A DNA stretch of 64,000 nucleotides from Lutraria lutraria (taxonomy: Eukaryota > Mollusca > Bivalvia > Venerida > Mactridae). A model generated the notes under the pieces. The model was not told the DNA's origin. It searched no databases and worked only from the letters and a program-made list of their open reading frames with translations. The DNA lies in assembly GCA_964023205.1 (NCBI GenBank), contig OZ026845.1, forward strand, positions 7,822,001 through 7,886,000. The letters are read 5' to 3'. Each line of letters starts with the position of its first letter. The first letter of the stretch is position 1. A program made the position numbers and the translations under genes. Shown here in pieces: positions 13,601-25,315 of the stretch.

Positions 13601-14119
13601 CATCATTTCGCAGGCAAATGTGCAATTTTATTACCAAAAAATATGATATCAGAGTCAAATGAGAATTATCAAAGCAACAAAAATGACATTGAATTAATGT
13701 TTGATTGCGTAATATCATGTTATGATTCATTGGTGTTTCAGAACTCAAAAACAAACACAATTAGATAATGATTTTTTTTAAAATACAGGTTCCAGGTACG
13801 AGATACGGATGACAGGATTTCTATTGTCCCAGCAATATTTCTGTTATTTACTTGGCAGATACTAATAGTAAACATAATCTGTGTTGCTAGATACACTTTC
13901 ACTGTCATTAATCAACATACCTCGCGTTTTATCTTTTACACTAACCTTACGTGCTGCAACCGCTTGTATTTAAAAGCTTTACTTTATATACATGTGTCCT
14001 ATCTTATACACGCGTAACCTTTGTTAAGACAATCCTACCAAGAAACAGAGACTATCTGGCTATTTAGACTAACTTTATTTAAAAATAAAAACGCTTCAAA
14101 TTGTCCCATATGATTTGTA
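10690..14119. repeat. diverged segmental duplication, copy B
   Basis: Aligns in order with 1-2,600: for example the GATATGTACATTACTTTGAT region (12,486 against 968), the ATGGCAACATCGTAG block (13,209 against 1,682) and the AGATACTAATAGTAAA block (13,857 against 2,404). Copy B has about 1.2 kb of extra sequence (11,070-12,300) and ends where the 14,129 transposon inserted. Open frames in B are not kept in A, so the homology is not protein-coding. Extra sequence at 11,620-11,760 holds two copies of AAAATAGGGTAGGT. Confidence 0.88.
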
Positions 14120-14128
14120 CTATTTTCC

Positions 14129-15103
14129 ACAGGTAACTGTATCATGAATAGATTATAAATGAATGAATAAAAAAATAAATACAGATTTTAAAAAAATCAC
14201 TATTTATTAATATGTTAACAAGGTATATTTCAATAAAAATCCCAAGATTTTTAAAGCATCAAAACATTTTTTGGCTGAAGATATTTCCAGTGATCGATTA
14301 TATTCATGACACATATTGTTAAAACAACATTTATGCAAAATCCCAGAGAAATCCGTCGTATAGTTCACGAGTTATGCCACAAAATGTAAATGATCAATGC
14401 TTCGGGACGATCACTGAGGTGATGTTGACATCCACTAAATTTACATAAAATAGACGATATTTAGTCTTAACCGTTGTGTACAAACATAATGAACAGGTAC
14501 ACTTAGAGAACACAAATGTTAGAACACATTTACCCCCATGACAATTGGTAAATTCGTTACATGTGAATGTTTAAGCAATAAACACATTTTCGGCTTTTAT
14601 TTTTATCCCCGATAGACTCCATTTTGGTTCATATCACGCGCGTGCTATCCAGTTTGTGACAACGATTTTCATTGGCCGATTTCAAAAGGGTTTTCCCAGG
14701 CGAAATGACGTATGTACAAGAATTTGGTCCCCTGCCAATGAAAACGAACGTTACAAAATACATTGGGATTTCTCTAGAGTCATCGAGGTCACAATGACAG
14801 AATGAAGATTTTTACGTTCATATTAAGATAAAATCGAAATTTAAACGTTGAATGACATGTTATGAAGGTAAAGTAATGTAAGCTTTCAATGCAGGAATAT
14901 GTTTTTGTTCAATTACGGCCGTAAAAAGTATATTCATTTGCATGAATTGACCGGAATCCTTGATGAAATTGAAAAACAAAAGTCACCTCAGTGATCGTCC
15001 AGAGAATTTTCGTTGAAATATACCTTGTTAACATATTAATAAATAGTGTTTTTTTATATTTGTTTTCATATTTTCATAATCTATTAAGATACAGTTACCT
15101 ATG
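14129..15103. mobile_element. 975-bp inverted-repeat transposon with 9-bp target duplication
   Basis: CTATTTTCC occurs at 14,120-14,128 and again at 15,104-15,112. Between them the ends are inverted for about 110 bases (left AGGTAACTGTATCATGAATA, reversed right AGGTAACTGTATCTTAATAG; both continue to TTAATATGTTAACAAGGTAT and ATTTCAA). A second inverted pair, GACGATCACTGAGGTGA, lies at 14,406 and 14,986. Nothing in it encodes a transposase. The 8-9-bp duplication fits hAT or MULE superfamilies. Confidence 0.85.
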
Positions 15104-15930
15104 CTATTTTCCTGTTAGACTTTTCTTGCAACCTCACGGCGATCTGGAAAATTAAACAACGCCGTATGACAGGGGCATTGTCATATAAGTACAAATGTAT
15201 AAATTATACGTATTTGGGAACGATTGAGTGATTGACTCACCGGCCCAAATACCAACTTCCAAGATGGGTAAACATGAAACACTTAAATTTGTATTAAAGC
15301 ATGTTTGTTTCGGGTCATTAGACCTACACTCATTTTCCCCTAGATATTTTATTCCGCTCCGATGATCGGTACATTTAATGTCTCTCTTCTTCACGTTTCC
15401 GCAAGCTTAATGATAAAGTCCATACCTTTCTATTACATTGTCAATGAACATATATAAACCAGAGACAAACATTTTTCTTACGTTTTTTTTATAATAACCA
15501 AGTTAATCTTCTTAACTCCCCATAGGAGCAGATAAGGACACGAACACAGACATATAATTCGCTTGTAGATATCGCAGAAGCTGTGAAAAACTATTTCGGA
15601 AATCATACAAGCTTACCAGTTTTCTGTTAGCGACATCATCTCCTTGTTGTCACAAGGGAAATATATTAGTTAACAGTGCAACATACGTGAAAATATTAAT
15701 GATACAGTCTACCATAGAATGTTTTGTCTTCGAAGACATTCTACATGTTGTTGACTGTGGTTTCATTCAATTTTAAACATTTTAGACATGTATATTAAAG
15801 TTTAGTTTTTCTATTTCTCGATCATTACCATACTCTGGACTAGTCTCTGATCATTTCATTATTACTTGGTTTTCCTTTTTGTTGATGTCAAGTTTTTTAT
15901 TGTTTCAGTGGGTAAACGGTGTCTTTCACC
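15104..15930. other. gene-free stretch
   Basis: Contains the right target duplication of the neighbouring transposon (15,104-15,112). An 80-codon minus frame at 15,152-15,394 has no domain or splice support. Confidence 0.5.
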
Positions 15931-16000
15931 GAAATTCCTGTTATATACGGCGGCCGGGTTACAAATCCAACTCACTAACCACTGGGCCATGGTCGTGGCT
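15931..16000 (-). mobile_element. tRNA-like SINE relic
   Basis: Minus strand: CCACGACCATGGCCCAGTGG (A-box region) followed by TTAGTGAGTTGG and a degenerate B-box position (TTTGTAACCCGG). It directly abuts the MITE at 16,001. Confidence 0.45.
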
Positions 16001-16332
16001 TTAAGGCCCCATTAGCTTTTCGGGTGTTGAAATTAAAGTAGGGCTTATTTTACCTAGAAAGATGTCTTATCAGTGAAATTGACTTTAACTTTCAATTTAA
16101 ACATCCTGAAATTTTATTTTTAATCACGAAAAACATATAGAAATATAGCAAGGTATTTTTTTCAACGAAATTGCAAATAATCAGAAAATGCACCTGACAA
16201 CATTTGTATACGATGTGGCTAAAGAAAGGCATTTTGTAAATGTTGTTTTAGAGCAAATGAAATACATTTTTTATATTTTACATTCATTTTATCTATTGTA
16301 TTACTAAATTAAAAAAGCTAATGGGCCTTTAA
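16001..16332. mobile_element. 332-bp MITE with TTAA-type ends
   Basis: TTAAGGCCCCATTAGCTTTT at the left; reversed right end TTAAAGGCCCATTAGCTTTT. TTAA (or TTTAA) at both sides suggests piggyBac-like target use, although short identical bases could also be part of the TIR. Confidence 0.65.
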
Positions 16333-16867
16333 GTTTAAGGGTAAACCAGATACAATCGCTACTTTTTTAAAAGCTACGTCCTAATACACACGAAAAAACA
16401 TAACTGGATGAATACACATCAGACGAAGTATTCCAGGAATACAAAAGCCGAATTAGCCTTTGTTTTGCGGCTTTGACTGTAAAAAAACAACATATTTCTT
16501 ACATATTCTAATTATCAATTTTGCCTGAGGCAATAATCTAAACTTGTAAGACCAATTTTAAGCATCCTTCGCCGAATTTGATGACGATTGGATGCCTTAA
16601 AAATAAATTATTAATGTTGCAGACAAATGTATTCATTTGAAGAAAACAAGAAACAAATTGATGCAGAAAACGTCTGACAACAATGTCAAAGTGTTATGTT
16701 AATTAATTACAGAAAGCACATGTTCCGAACGACTGTCAGGTGAAGCAGCATGGAAAACATTCAATTCTTTACACCGCTCAACTTTTATAATTGATCAACG
16801 CAAGGTTTTTTAATACTCTATTTATTTATTTACCTGTTGTTGAACAGCTATGTTCATTTTAGAGCCG
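16333..16867. other. gene-free stretch
   Basis: Nothing recognised. Confidence 0.5.
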
Positions 16868-16992
16868 CCCCAAAGGGAGAGATTCTTTTTAGTCTCGGTG
16901 TAAAGCACCAATACACGCCTCGCTCTTTTTCCTAGTAATTTAAATTTACTAGACACAATGTTTGGCACGGCAGTTCTGATTGGAACACTGAA
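16868..16992 (-). mobile_element. SINE family 3 fragment
   Basis: GGTGTAAAGCACCAATACAC then CGCCTCGCTCTTTTTCC and CTGAAAAGCG match 54,363-54,460 (GGTGTAAAGCGTCGATACAC). No promoter boxes. Confidence 0.6.
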
Positions 16993-18244
16993 AAGCGTTG
17001 AATATTCTACAAATATAAAACAACATTCACATATTTAAGGCAATCAAGGATCAAAACTATACATTCAAATATAAAATGTCGTAATATTCTAGAATATGTG
17101 AAACTAACGATAGGATAAAGTGACATTTTACGCTTCTTCTGTAAAGTATCAGATAAAGAAAGTGATAGTCCGGCTGATAAATCATTCAGAATAGACCATG
17201 TTGTCCGATTATAAAAGTTGAGCAGTGTACGTTTATGTCATAACTTTACAAATCTTTCTTCGGTTCAGACATATAAACTATAGAACATTTAGAACAAACA
17301 AATATCTAGCCGGAAATTTCAATTTGGAAGATTTAAGTTGTATTTTGGCTTGCTATTAGTCTTGACACTTGATTTAATGAAACAGGAAAAAGACTCAATC
17401 TCAGTTTGATTAACTTCGTGGGAGTATGGTATTAACTTAACGCCATACAGAAAACTTCACACATAGTGATATGAACTCATCTTAATTAGATGAAACAGTT
17501 AATATACTAGTACTTAAATACGCCTGATAATGAACACACTCATACCGCAATAAAGCACAAATATTCATCATATAATTGATAAAAATGTCTTCGGTGATGA
17601 GAAAATAAATTAGTGTACATGCTATTTTAAATTATCAGTATAATTATATAAAACCATTAAAATGAGTTATATAAAGTTAAACGCAGTTCACAGTTCGCGA
17701 TTCATTTCTTTAATTTACTTCTTTTCTTCTTTTTCTGAATCGCGAACTGCGTTCCATTATTTTCATTACTGGGTACTCGGCATATATGAACATAGTCAGA
17801 TACTCTCTGTTATTGAATAGTTGTCACAGACAACTCAATGCAAGAATATTTTTTCTTCGTTTTTTCTACTTTTTTTCTCCCCTTGTCGCTTGGGAAATTA
17901 ATAAACAATTCTTATAAGCCGTGATATGACTTCATATTGCAAAAGCGCATCTACTATCTAAGGCGAATAGGATGTTGCTTTCAAACCATAAGGACTTATA
18001 TGTTCATTTGTATTCATTATGATATAGGAACAATGCAATGACCCTTCAAAATGAGAATGTGGTCAATATGTTTTGACATCTAATTAGTATGAATAATATT
18101 ATGAAGTACAAACGTATTCCCTAGGAATGTTAGATGCAATAAGGTCCTATCCATTTGAATAATTTGACATGACACATGTATGCAAAAAGGGAAATCACTT
18201 AATACACTTGTGCTATCATAATAGAGAAATTGGACCGCTTGACA
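16993..18244. other. gene-free stretch
   Basis: Contains a hairpin at 17,679-17,753 (listed separately). Otherwise AT-rich with no recognised exon. Confidence 0.5.
17679..17753. repeat. imperfect hairpin with 18-bp arms
   Basis: AACGCAGTT(CACAGTT)CGCGATTCA at the left pairs with TGAATCGCGAACTGCGTT at the right around a 32-base pyrimidine-rich loop (T/C only over CTTCTTTTCTTC). The left arm has a seven-base internal duplication. Confidence 0.7.
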
Positions 18245-18830
18245 ATAAAACAGCAAGCTAAAACAAGTAATAATACAAGCATACAGCCAGACTCGCATAC
18301 AATACCGAGGGACACAAGATATAATACAAGCATACAGTCAGCATCCCAAATGATACCAGATGACACAAGTTACAAAACCAGCATACGGCCAGAATTCTAA
18401 ATGATACCAGGGTCCGTATTCACAAAGCATCTTAAGTAATTTTTTAACTTAAGTTATATTTTCCCTTAAATTCGACTTTTTCCTTAACTCTTTTGTACTA
18501 ATATAAAGGAGGAAATCACAATAATATGATTGTATCTTTGTTATAAAGATGCCAATTATGAAAATGATAATTCATTTTTACACTTTTGATGACTGGTTTA
18601 CAAACTTTTACCATGAAATAAATTTACACTTAAGTGAAAATTTCGAGTTAAGGTAAAGAAAATCTTAAGATGCTTTGTGAATACGGACCCTGGGAATACA
18701 AGTAAGTAATTACAAGCATACAATCAGACATCTTAATGATACCAGGACACATGCGTAAGTACAGACTCCTAAAATGATACCCGGGGATACAAGTAAGAAT
18801 GCAATCATACATTCAGAACTAGGCCTCCCA
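18245..18830. repeat. degenerate tandem repeat of about 52-55 bp, interrupted by a MITE
   Basis: Five or six units share ACAAGCATACAG.CAGA, AATGATACCAG and ACACAAGT blocks (18,275; 18,326; 18,379; 18,713; 18,757; 18,803). The third unit is split by the MITE at 18,408-18,692. Confidence 0.65.
18408..18692. mobile_element. 285-bp hAT-like MITE
   Basis: Inverted ends CAGGGTCCGTATTCACAAAG followed by CATCTTAAG are perfect over 29 bases. CAGGG ends and simple AT-rich interior fit hAT-type MITEs. An 8-bp target duplication was not clear because it lies in a repeated unit. Confidence 0.85.
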
Positions 18831-21063
18831 GCAGCATTTACAAGAGAAACAAGTGAACAACACAGATAGTAAGGCTGCCCCGAATGTTTCTGGATTATGG
18901 ATAAGCCTACAGTATGACAAAACAATGATTATCGTAACAATAAGAATTGAGACACTTGATTGAGATGCAGAACATTTTATGTTGATATATCTAAATTACA
19001 CGCGTGTAGTGTTTCAGTCCCTTGTCTTTGTTCGCTTGTATGATATAAACCTTTCTTTTTTCTACTTTCATTTCATACCCTAAGTATCAAAATCACTTTC
19101 TCATTTTCTTCTTTTGAAATATTTATTGCATTTGAACGCACCAAAGCATCAGTGTTTTGTTTAATACACTTTCCGTCAGAATAATCTTGAACATTGCAAA
19201 GCTTTATCTAAGACTGAAATTTAAAACGACAATATATCAATCAAGCAAACTGTTAAAACAAACAACCCACACAGTGTCTTAGCAATTATTTTGAAGTGGA
19301 ACAAATAACAAAGGAAAACATGGAAATTCCACTAGAATTTAATGCGAAATAAAACATAATGACAACTATTATTAGCTGCTTAACTGTGCAACCTCACACC
19401 GTAAGGGTAATTGCACATCAGATTCATACGTCAGCAACAATGTTCAATTTTCCATCTTGTGATAAAGAAGAAGAAGCACTTTATAACTTGCGCACTTCAG
19501 AAAAAGTAAATCCAATAAAAGTTCTTTCATGTTTCAACTTAATCGGCGCGGAGTAATTTAAGAAACAAAAAACGTCTGTATATAATTTGGAATTAATTGT
19601 TTCAAACCACATTTTAATGTGAAGAGATGGACTTGATACGTTTAAAGGCTTTAATTCATAGAGTTCATTAAACCATTTCAACACGATTCTATAACAAGGC
19701 GTTAAATCGGTTATTTATGAAGACCTCATGAGAGTTAATTTCTTCGAATCCCGAGAATTTCTCTTTCATGGTATACCATGAATGTTATCGCAAAGCTTAT
19801 GCAACAGCCTGTTCCAAACAAAAGCCTCCAATGAGTGTTTGTACTAATGAAACAATTTTACAACAAATTTAAACAAGAATTTCTACGACAAGATCTATTT
19901 TATGTAAATATTGGTTAATTTCCGGTTGTGTTTTATTTCACTTTATTTCTTAGAATTTGTTTATACCACGTGCTGATCACAATAATGATGATAGTGAAAG
20001 CTCTACGGCACTCATTTATTACTTGATAGCAAGCCGAAACGTAATTTAACGAACAACTTCCTGCTATATTTTAAGTCCTTCTTAATTTGGTTTGTTTATT
20101 GTTTTGAGGTAATGATGTTTATCCATATAAACGTCGGACTCAATGATAGTAATTAGATATGAATGCGTTTTTCCAAGGACCATTAAATTAGCTTGAATTG
20201 CATTGGAAAACACAAAAAAACTCTTCGCATATCATTCATGCTTATACAAAAAAAAAACACAAACTACACAGGCAATTTGCGAATACATAAAAGGTGCTAC
20301 CAAACTGTTTGATACGTCGTCATTTATATTACTGTTATTTGAACTTAAAAGTAAAATCGGTTTTCTTCTATTTGGGGGAGAATATTATGGTACTGTACGC
20401 TGACATGATTATGTATACTATGCATATGCCCGCCTGCTTCTAATTCTAATATGCATTCCAGTACAGCTTCCATATTTCTTCCAAAGTACGAAGGGATTTT
20501 TTTGTTGTTTTTCTTCGTTGAATGCATGCATTTCATTCTGGTAATTATTCATTGTTCGACCGAAAATCGCATAAAAGTTGCACCCATTTCCAGCTTTGTT
20601 CTTGCCAGTTTTGGTAGGTTCTATCGTGCAGGGTGTTACAAGTGTTGTCCATACTGGGTAACCGCTAATTTATCATCAAGGATATTATCTTTAGTCTACG
20701 TGTCAACAACATCCTCTGGCAGCACATTAGGATGAGAAACTTATAATCTAAGAATTCTCAGAACAAAGTCAAACTGACGTTTTATGGAGACATTGGACCT
20801 GACCGCCGGTTAATTGATCCAGCCATAAAAAGTTTTCGGCACTGTCTGTGTTGCAATTAGTTTCAATTTCAGTCTTAGCGAATTAATATAATGAACAATT
20901 GTCTACCTATCCATGTGGTTTCCGCTTCTCTAAATCGTTAATTAAGTATTGGAAGGCGTTTGGTTGATATCGATGAAATACAAAGATAATGGTTAGGAAG
21001 CATTGAATTTACATAATGTCAACAACGTTGAGGTCAACAGTCGGAGTCTTATTAGGCCGATAA
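18831..21063. other. gene-free stretch
   Basis: No recognisable gene. Overlapping plus and minus frames at 20,345-20,735 are long for the region but without domains; the segment 20,570-20,740 is less AT-rich than its surroundings. Confidence 0.45.
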
Positions 21064-21223
21064 TTCACCTAACCATCGTTTCTTGGATGAACCAATACTA
21101 GACCCCCATCCTCCGTAAGCAACTGCCTACTTTTTCACATAAAGAGACATAGTCGGTAGCTGGGCTCGAACCCATGACCATCTATCAGTGAGAGGTTACA
21201 GTGATTTGAAGTCAGCGACCTTA
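21064..21223 (-). mobile_element. SINE family 2, truncated at the tRNA head
   Basis: Closely matches 28,115-28,275: shared TTCACCTAACCATCGTT, CCCATCCTCCGTAAGC, CTGCCTACTTT and the B box (GTCATGGGTTCGAGCCC on minus). The A-box end is missing. Confidence 0.75.
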
Positions 21224-21460
21224 CATTTATGTAAAGAATGGTGATGGTTATTTTTAAGATTTCTTGTCTACAAATTAATGCTTCACACATATATAAGTCC
21301 ATTATGCCATATTTCACCTAATGAACGGAGACAGCTAACTCTGATGAGTAATTTCTTCTCGGTATAGATAAAGGCTTCACTTGCTGTTCAAAACCTACTC
21401 TCGTATTCTGAATAGATGTTACATTTGTAGAGGCTGAATTGAAATCAAATCTCAAATAAA

Positions 21461-21563
21461 TACAGACAAACCTCGATTATTTAGAACAAACTGACCTCCG
21501 AATATACTTAATAATCATCTGTATCGCCCAAGGATGGACTTTGTTCACAGGTTTGACTGTGTA
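21461..21563. mobile_element. 103-bp pogo-like MITE
   Basis: TA-CAGACAAACCTCGATTAT at the left and GTTCACAGGTTTGACTGTG-TA at the right. The right end matches 39,624-39,637 and 62,584-62,595. Confidence 0.6.
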
Positions 21564-23149
21564 AAGAGTAGACATCGAGTAATAGTAGTTCAAACATGTC
21601 GGTTGTAAGATCTTGTTATTGAGACCACCTTAGTGATAAGAAACAATGTTCTCATTATAGGTTTAAATATAGAATGTATACTAAAATCCGATCCGTAAAT
21701 ACGTGGCAGTGGTGATGATCCAGAAGTAAGCTGTAGTCAAAATACTATGTACAGTGACAGCTTACTCCTTGGTTTATCTGAACATGTATTGCTACAATAT
21801 TTATATTCATGTATTTGTATGACCATCATTCAACCAATATGTTCAGGCAGGTTAAAACTTATGTGTTAAAAGTATTAGGAAAATTGTGGAGGGAAAATTT
21901 ATTAAAAATGAATGAACTGAACGAAACAAAATAATCAACAAAATAAAATTGTTTAAATTATATAGCAATTGGTTTAGATTCATTAAACACGTGGACTGCT
22001 ATAATTATACTCAAACAACATGAATGTAGTCACGAATTACGACACAGACACAAATATTTGAAACTACCACTAAAAAACATGTTTTTGTCTTCTATACTTG
22101 CTGAAACTTTAGAAAAATTGTCACTCGGAATGTATAAAAATACAATCAAATGCACGGAGCAATAAAACAATGTTAGCCGACAATAATTTACAACATTATC
22201 AATCTTTTTTACTACTTTTTTATATTTTTCTTTCACGATTGAAATAAGGGAATAATCATTCCTTTCTTATGTTATTAATGTCTAATAGTATTTTTTGCCG
22301 CATTCGTTGGTAAAAGACCTTCCGGAACTTAATTATCAAATAAACTTTGTCTTATGATTGTAAGCCTAAGAACATATCTAAATGATTAACTTTCTTTTTG
22401 AATGGTTTAACTATATGGGGTGTCTTTGTATTTAGTTTCAAATATATGTATAATGTCTACAATATAAAGCAAAATGAATATCATCGTGTATATACAAAAC
22501 CAAATAAATTAAGTTAACTTAGTTTATTTTCTATGCGTTGCAAAAACCGACAACTTCAACAACATTTTGATAGCAATAACAGATATGTTGATTTTTAAAT
22601 ACAGTGTCATTAAGGACAGAATAAGAGGGACTAAACCTCTTTGCCTTTTTGAATATCTTCCTTGAAATATTTTCACATTTGTACTTATGAATACTTCAGG
22701 TATAATAGATACACATAAAACAGTGTGTCTGGATATACCGACATAACAATCTTGAATTATTTATAATTATTCTCATGGAAAATAATAATTTGACTATCAC
22801 TATTATAGTTTTTGTGGTACATGTCAATACTTCTCAATGGTATTATAATCATATTTATGACACTTAATTATAGACAATTCAATAATGGTTATTAATGGCT
22901 AATATCATGTAATGAAGATATGAATTATAAATAAAGTGTAAATTAATGCATTATCATCGAAAATTTATTTCAATTGTCTCCTGTTCAGAAAAATATTGAT
23001 TAAAAGTTACTTCAAAATATTTTTTCAGGTACTTCATTCCAATTAATACATCTCGTAGATAAAACACGGAAATAGATCAACATAACAGTGCCATTGAAGC
23101 TGCACTTCAAGAGAAAATTTACAGCTGTTTATTTGAAAGCATTCGTAAA
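21564..23149. other. gene-free stretch
   Basis: Very AT-rich (long A/T runs near 22,200 and 22,750-22,950); nothing recognised. Confidence 0.5.
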
Positions 23150-23400
23150 TACGGTAGAACCTTTCTAATCAGAATTTGTTCGGACTGACAAAAATCTTCG
23201 GATTTCAGAGGTTTACGTATTAGAGAGGTAACAGATGATGATGTTGTTTAGCATTAAATACATTCAGTGCAACCTCTCAAAAGCAACACCCTTTGAGAGG
23301 AGCCAGAGTTATGTGGTTGTTGAAATCGGGCCCAGCTGACGTGTTCGGTTTAGAGGGGATTCCGGTTTAGAGAGGCTCGGATTAGGAGGGTTTTACTGTA
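23150..23400. mobile_element. pogo-like MITE
   Basis: TA-CGGTAGAACCTTTCTAATC at the left; reversed right end TA-CAGTAAAACCCTCCTAATC. Interior has GTGCAACCTCTCAAAAGCAA and GGTTTAGAGAGGCTCGG blocks typical of Tigger-type elements. Confidence 0.72.
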
Positions 23401-24949
23401 TCTGATTCAATAAAATACCCAAAATGAAGCGGCTTACTAGTAATGTCAGTATGACAGAACAAATGAATGTTTAAAAAGATAATAAAGAGCCCAAATACAT
23501 TGAGCGTCTGCCAAATGCCCCCGGACGCTCCCGAATAAGGAACAATGCTTTCAATATTCCAAAGTTGATATTATTCATTTACAAACGAATATTGAAAAAT
23601 ACATTCTTCGGTTCTTTTTTGTGTTCGTATGTGTCCCATAGAGCTCTCCCGGGATCTCTATGCGGTTTATCAAATATTATTATATACATTAATATTATGA
23701 ATGTTTCGTTTATAGATAAATAGCAATATTACTCGTATTGCATCAATTATCGCAGGCTTTGTAGTTACGCATTAATTGTTTTTCAAACAGATGAAATTCA
23801 TTTCTTCCAACTCGTTACTAGCATTCATTAAGTGCATCGATTTATCTGAAGTCATTATAGAATTACACATAAAATCTGCCTCATAGACTACCTACGAATG
23901 AAGCCACTTTTATGTAAAGGCCGGTATTTCTTGTACATGTACTACAAATGTTGTGTTTATTTTAAACTCTGAATAAAGATCTTTCTACTTTAAGACTGTT
24001 TACCTTCTCTATGAGATGGATGGTATAAACCGGTTCCACTATATTTGCTGCAAAAGCACACAATACTAGTAAATTGTCAATTACCAAACAAGTTTAGATG
24101 TGTGCGATATCTAGACTTTCTGTGTATTGCTACTAAACATTTTATAATTATGATATATGTGCTACCTACGATACAATCTTGTACGTACCATTAAACAATT
24201 TATGTAAATCATTGATATCACTCGCCTACACGCACAATTGTGTCTCCGTTCGATGTTTATTTTGAATCCTGCGTGTTCTATTAATTCCTCGAGATAAATT
24301 TCCCGCTGAACAAACACAGTGATGACGCTTTGATAATTCTTTCTTTGAACAGAAACAACATGGAATGAATGAGGCCAAGTTTTTGCTATTGTCAATACAA
24401 AAACATTTAAAGGTATCTAATTGGTGTGCACTTCCATTATTCAAAATAAATGCGATCTGTGAATGATTATTCGATCAATTAAGATGGACGAAAATCGAAA
24501 GGACAAATGATTGAAAATATACATGTATGTATTTTTGTAGATATGTCTCGAATACATTAGTTCTGGCCTTTTGTTAAAATTCAACTACATCCAACTTGGA
24601 ATACAGAAAATGTGCTCGGCCAAGGCGCCGTAATAAAATCGCAAAAAAGATTGAATCTTTACCAAACATTTGATTTTTATAATAGAGACATCTTATATGT
24701 TCTTGTAACTCTCTTTTCGTGATGTGTGCAATGTCTGGGTAGAATAAATAAGTTGTCAGTCGGGTATTTAAATGCGATGACACAAATTTCTAAACGTTTT
24801 AATTTAAATTGTAGTTTTTCTCTGCAACTGTAATTCGATTTTGTGTTCAACTTTCAGCCAATTTGTGTACATTTATAATAATTACGATAATTCCTCCAAA
24901 TATGAAGGAGAAACGGGATTTCTGTCAATCTTTCATTGAAGGGTATAGT
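23401..24949. other. gene-free stretch
   Basis: Around 23,945-24,000 GTTTATTTTAAACTCTGAAT followed by AAAGATC looks like a transcript or LINE end. Otherwise AT-rich with no recognised features. Confidence 0.45.
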
Positions 24950-25030
24950 CTGCTATGACCGGGATTCAAACCTGGATCGTCGGGTAATAAGTCGAGCTCA
25001 CCAATCACTGTACCACAACCGCGACATTGT
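24950..25030 (-). mobile_element. tRNA-like SINE head
   Basis: Minus strand: CGCGGTTGTGGTACAGTGAT (A-box region) and GATCCAGGTTTGAATCCCGG (B box), about 60 bases apart. Body not recognised. Confidence 0.6.
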
Positions 25031-25149
25031 CTATGTTAATATCAAACATACATACCACGAGGGTAATTTTGTAGTCTTAGGTAGATTAAAGAAATGTTAT
25101 CATGTGTTAGTTAAATACGATTGAAACTTTTATGTCAAATAATATTTAA

Positions 25150-25315
25150 CAACTGTGTTCATCTTCACTGACAATATTTTGACACTTTTCCTTAAGTTTA
25201 TAGGTACAACGCGAATGATTGTATATTGTCAATTTATGTTTGTACTGTATATGCAGATGGTGTACTTATGTACACATCCAATGAATTTCTGTTGTGTTCT
25301 GTTCTGTTCTTAATA
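25150..25315 (+). mobile_element. LINE 3' UTR remnant
   Basis: ACTTATGTACACATCCAATG followed by TTGTGTTCTGTTCTGTTC matches the end of the LINE at 5,085-5,131 (CTATGTACACGTCTGAAT then TCTGTTCTGTTCTGTT). Only the tail survives. Confidence 0.6.

Noticed and set aside
13350..13760. 136-codon minus-strand frame in duplication B
   Set aside because: The homologous part of copy A has frame-breaking indels, so the similarity is not maintained as protein.
20345..20735. Possible exon around 20,570-20,740 with less AT-rich sequence
   Set aside because: Frames are open on both strands by chance, no conserved domain was recognised and splice sites do not bound a consistent frame.
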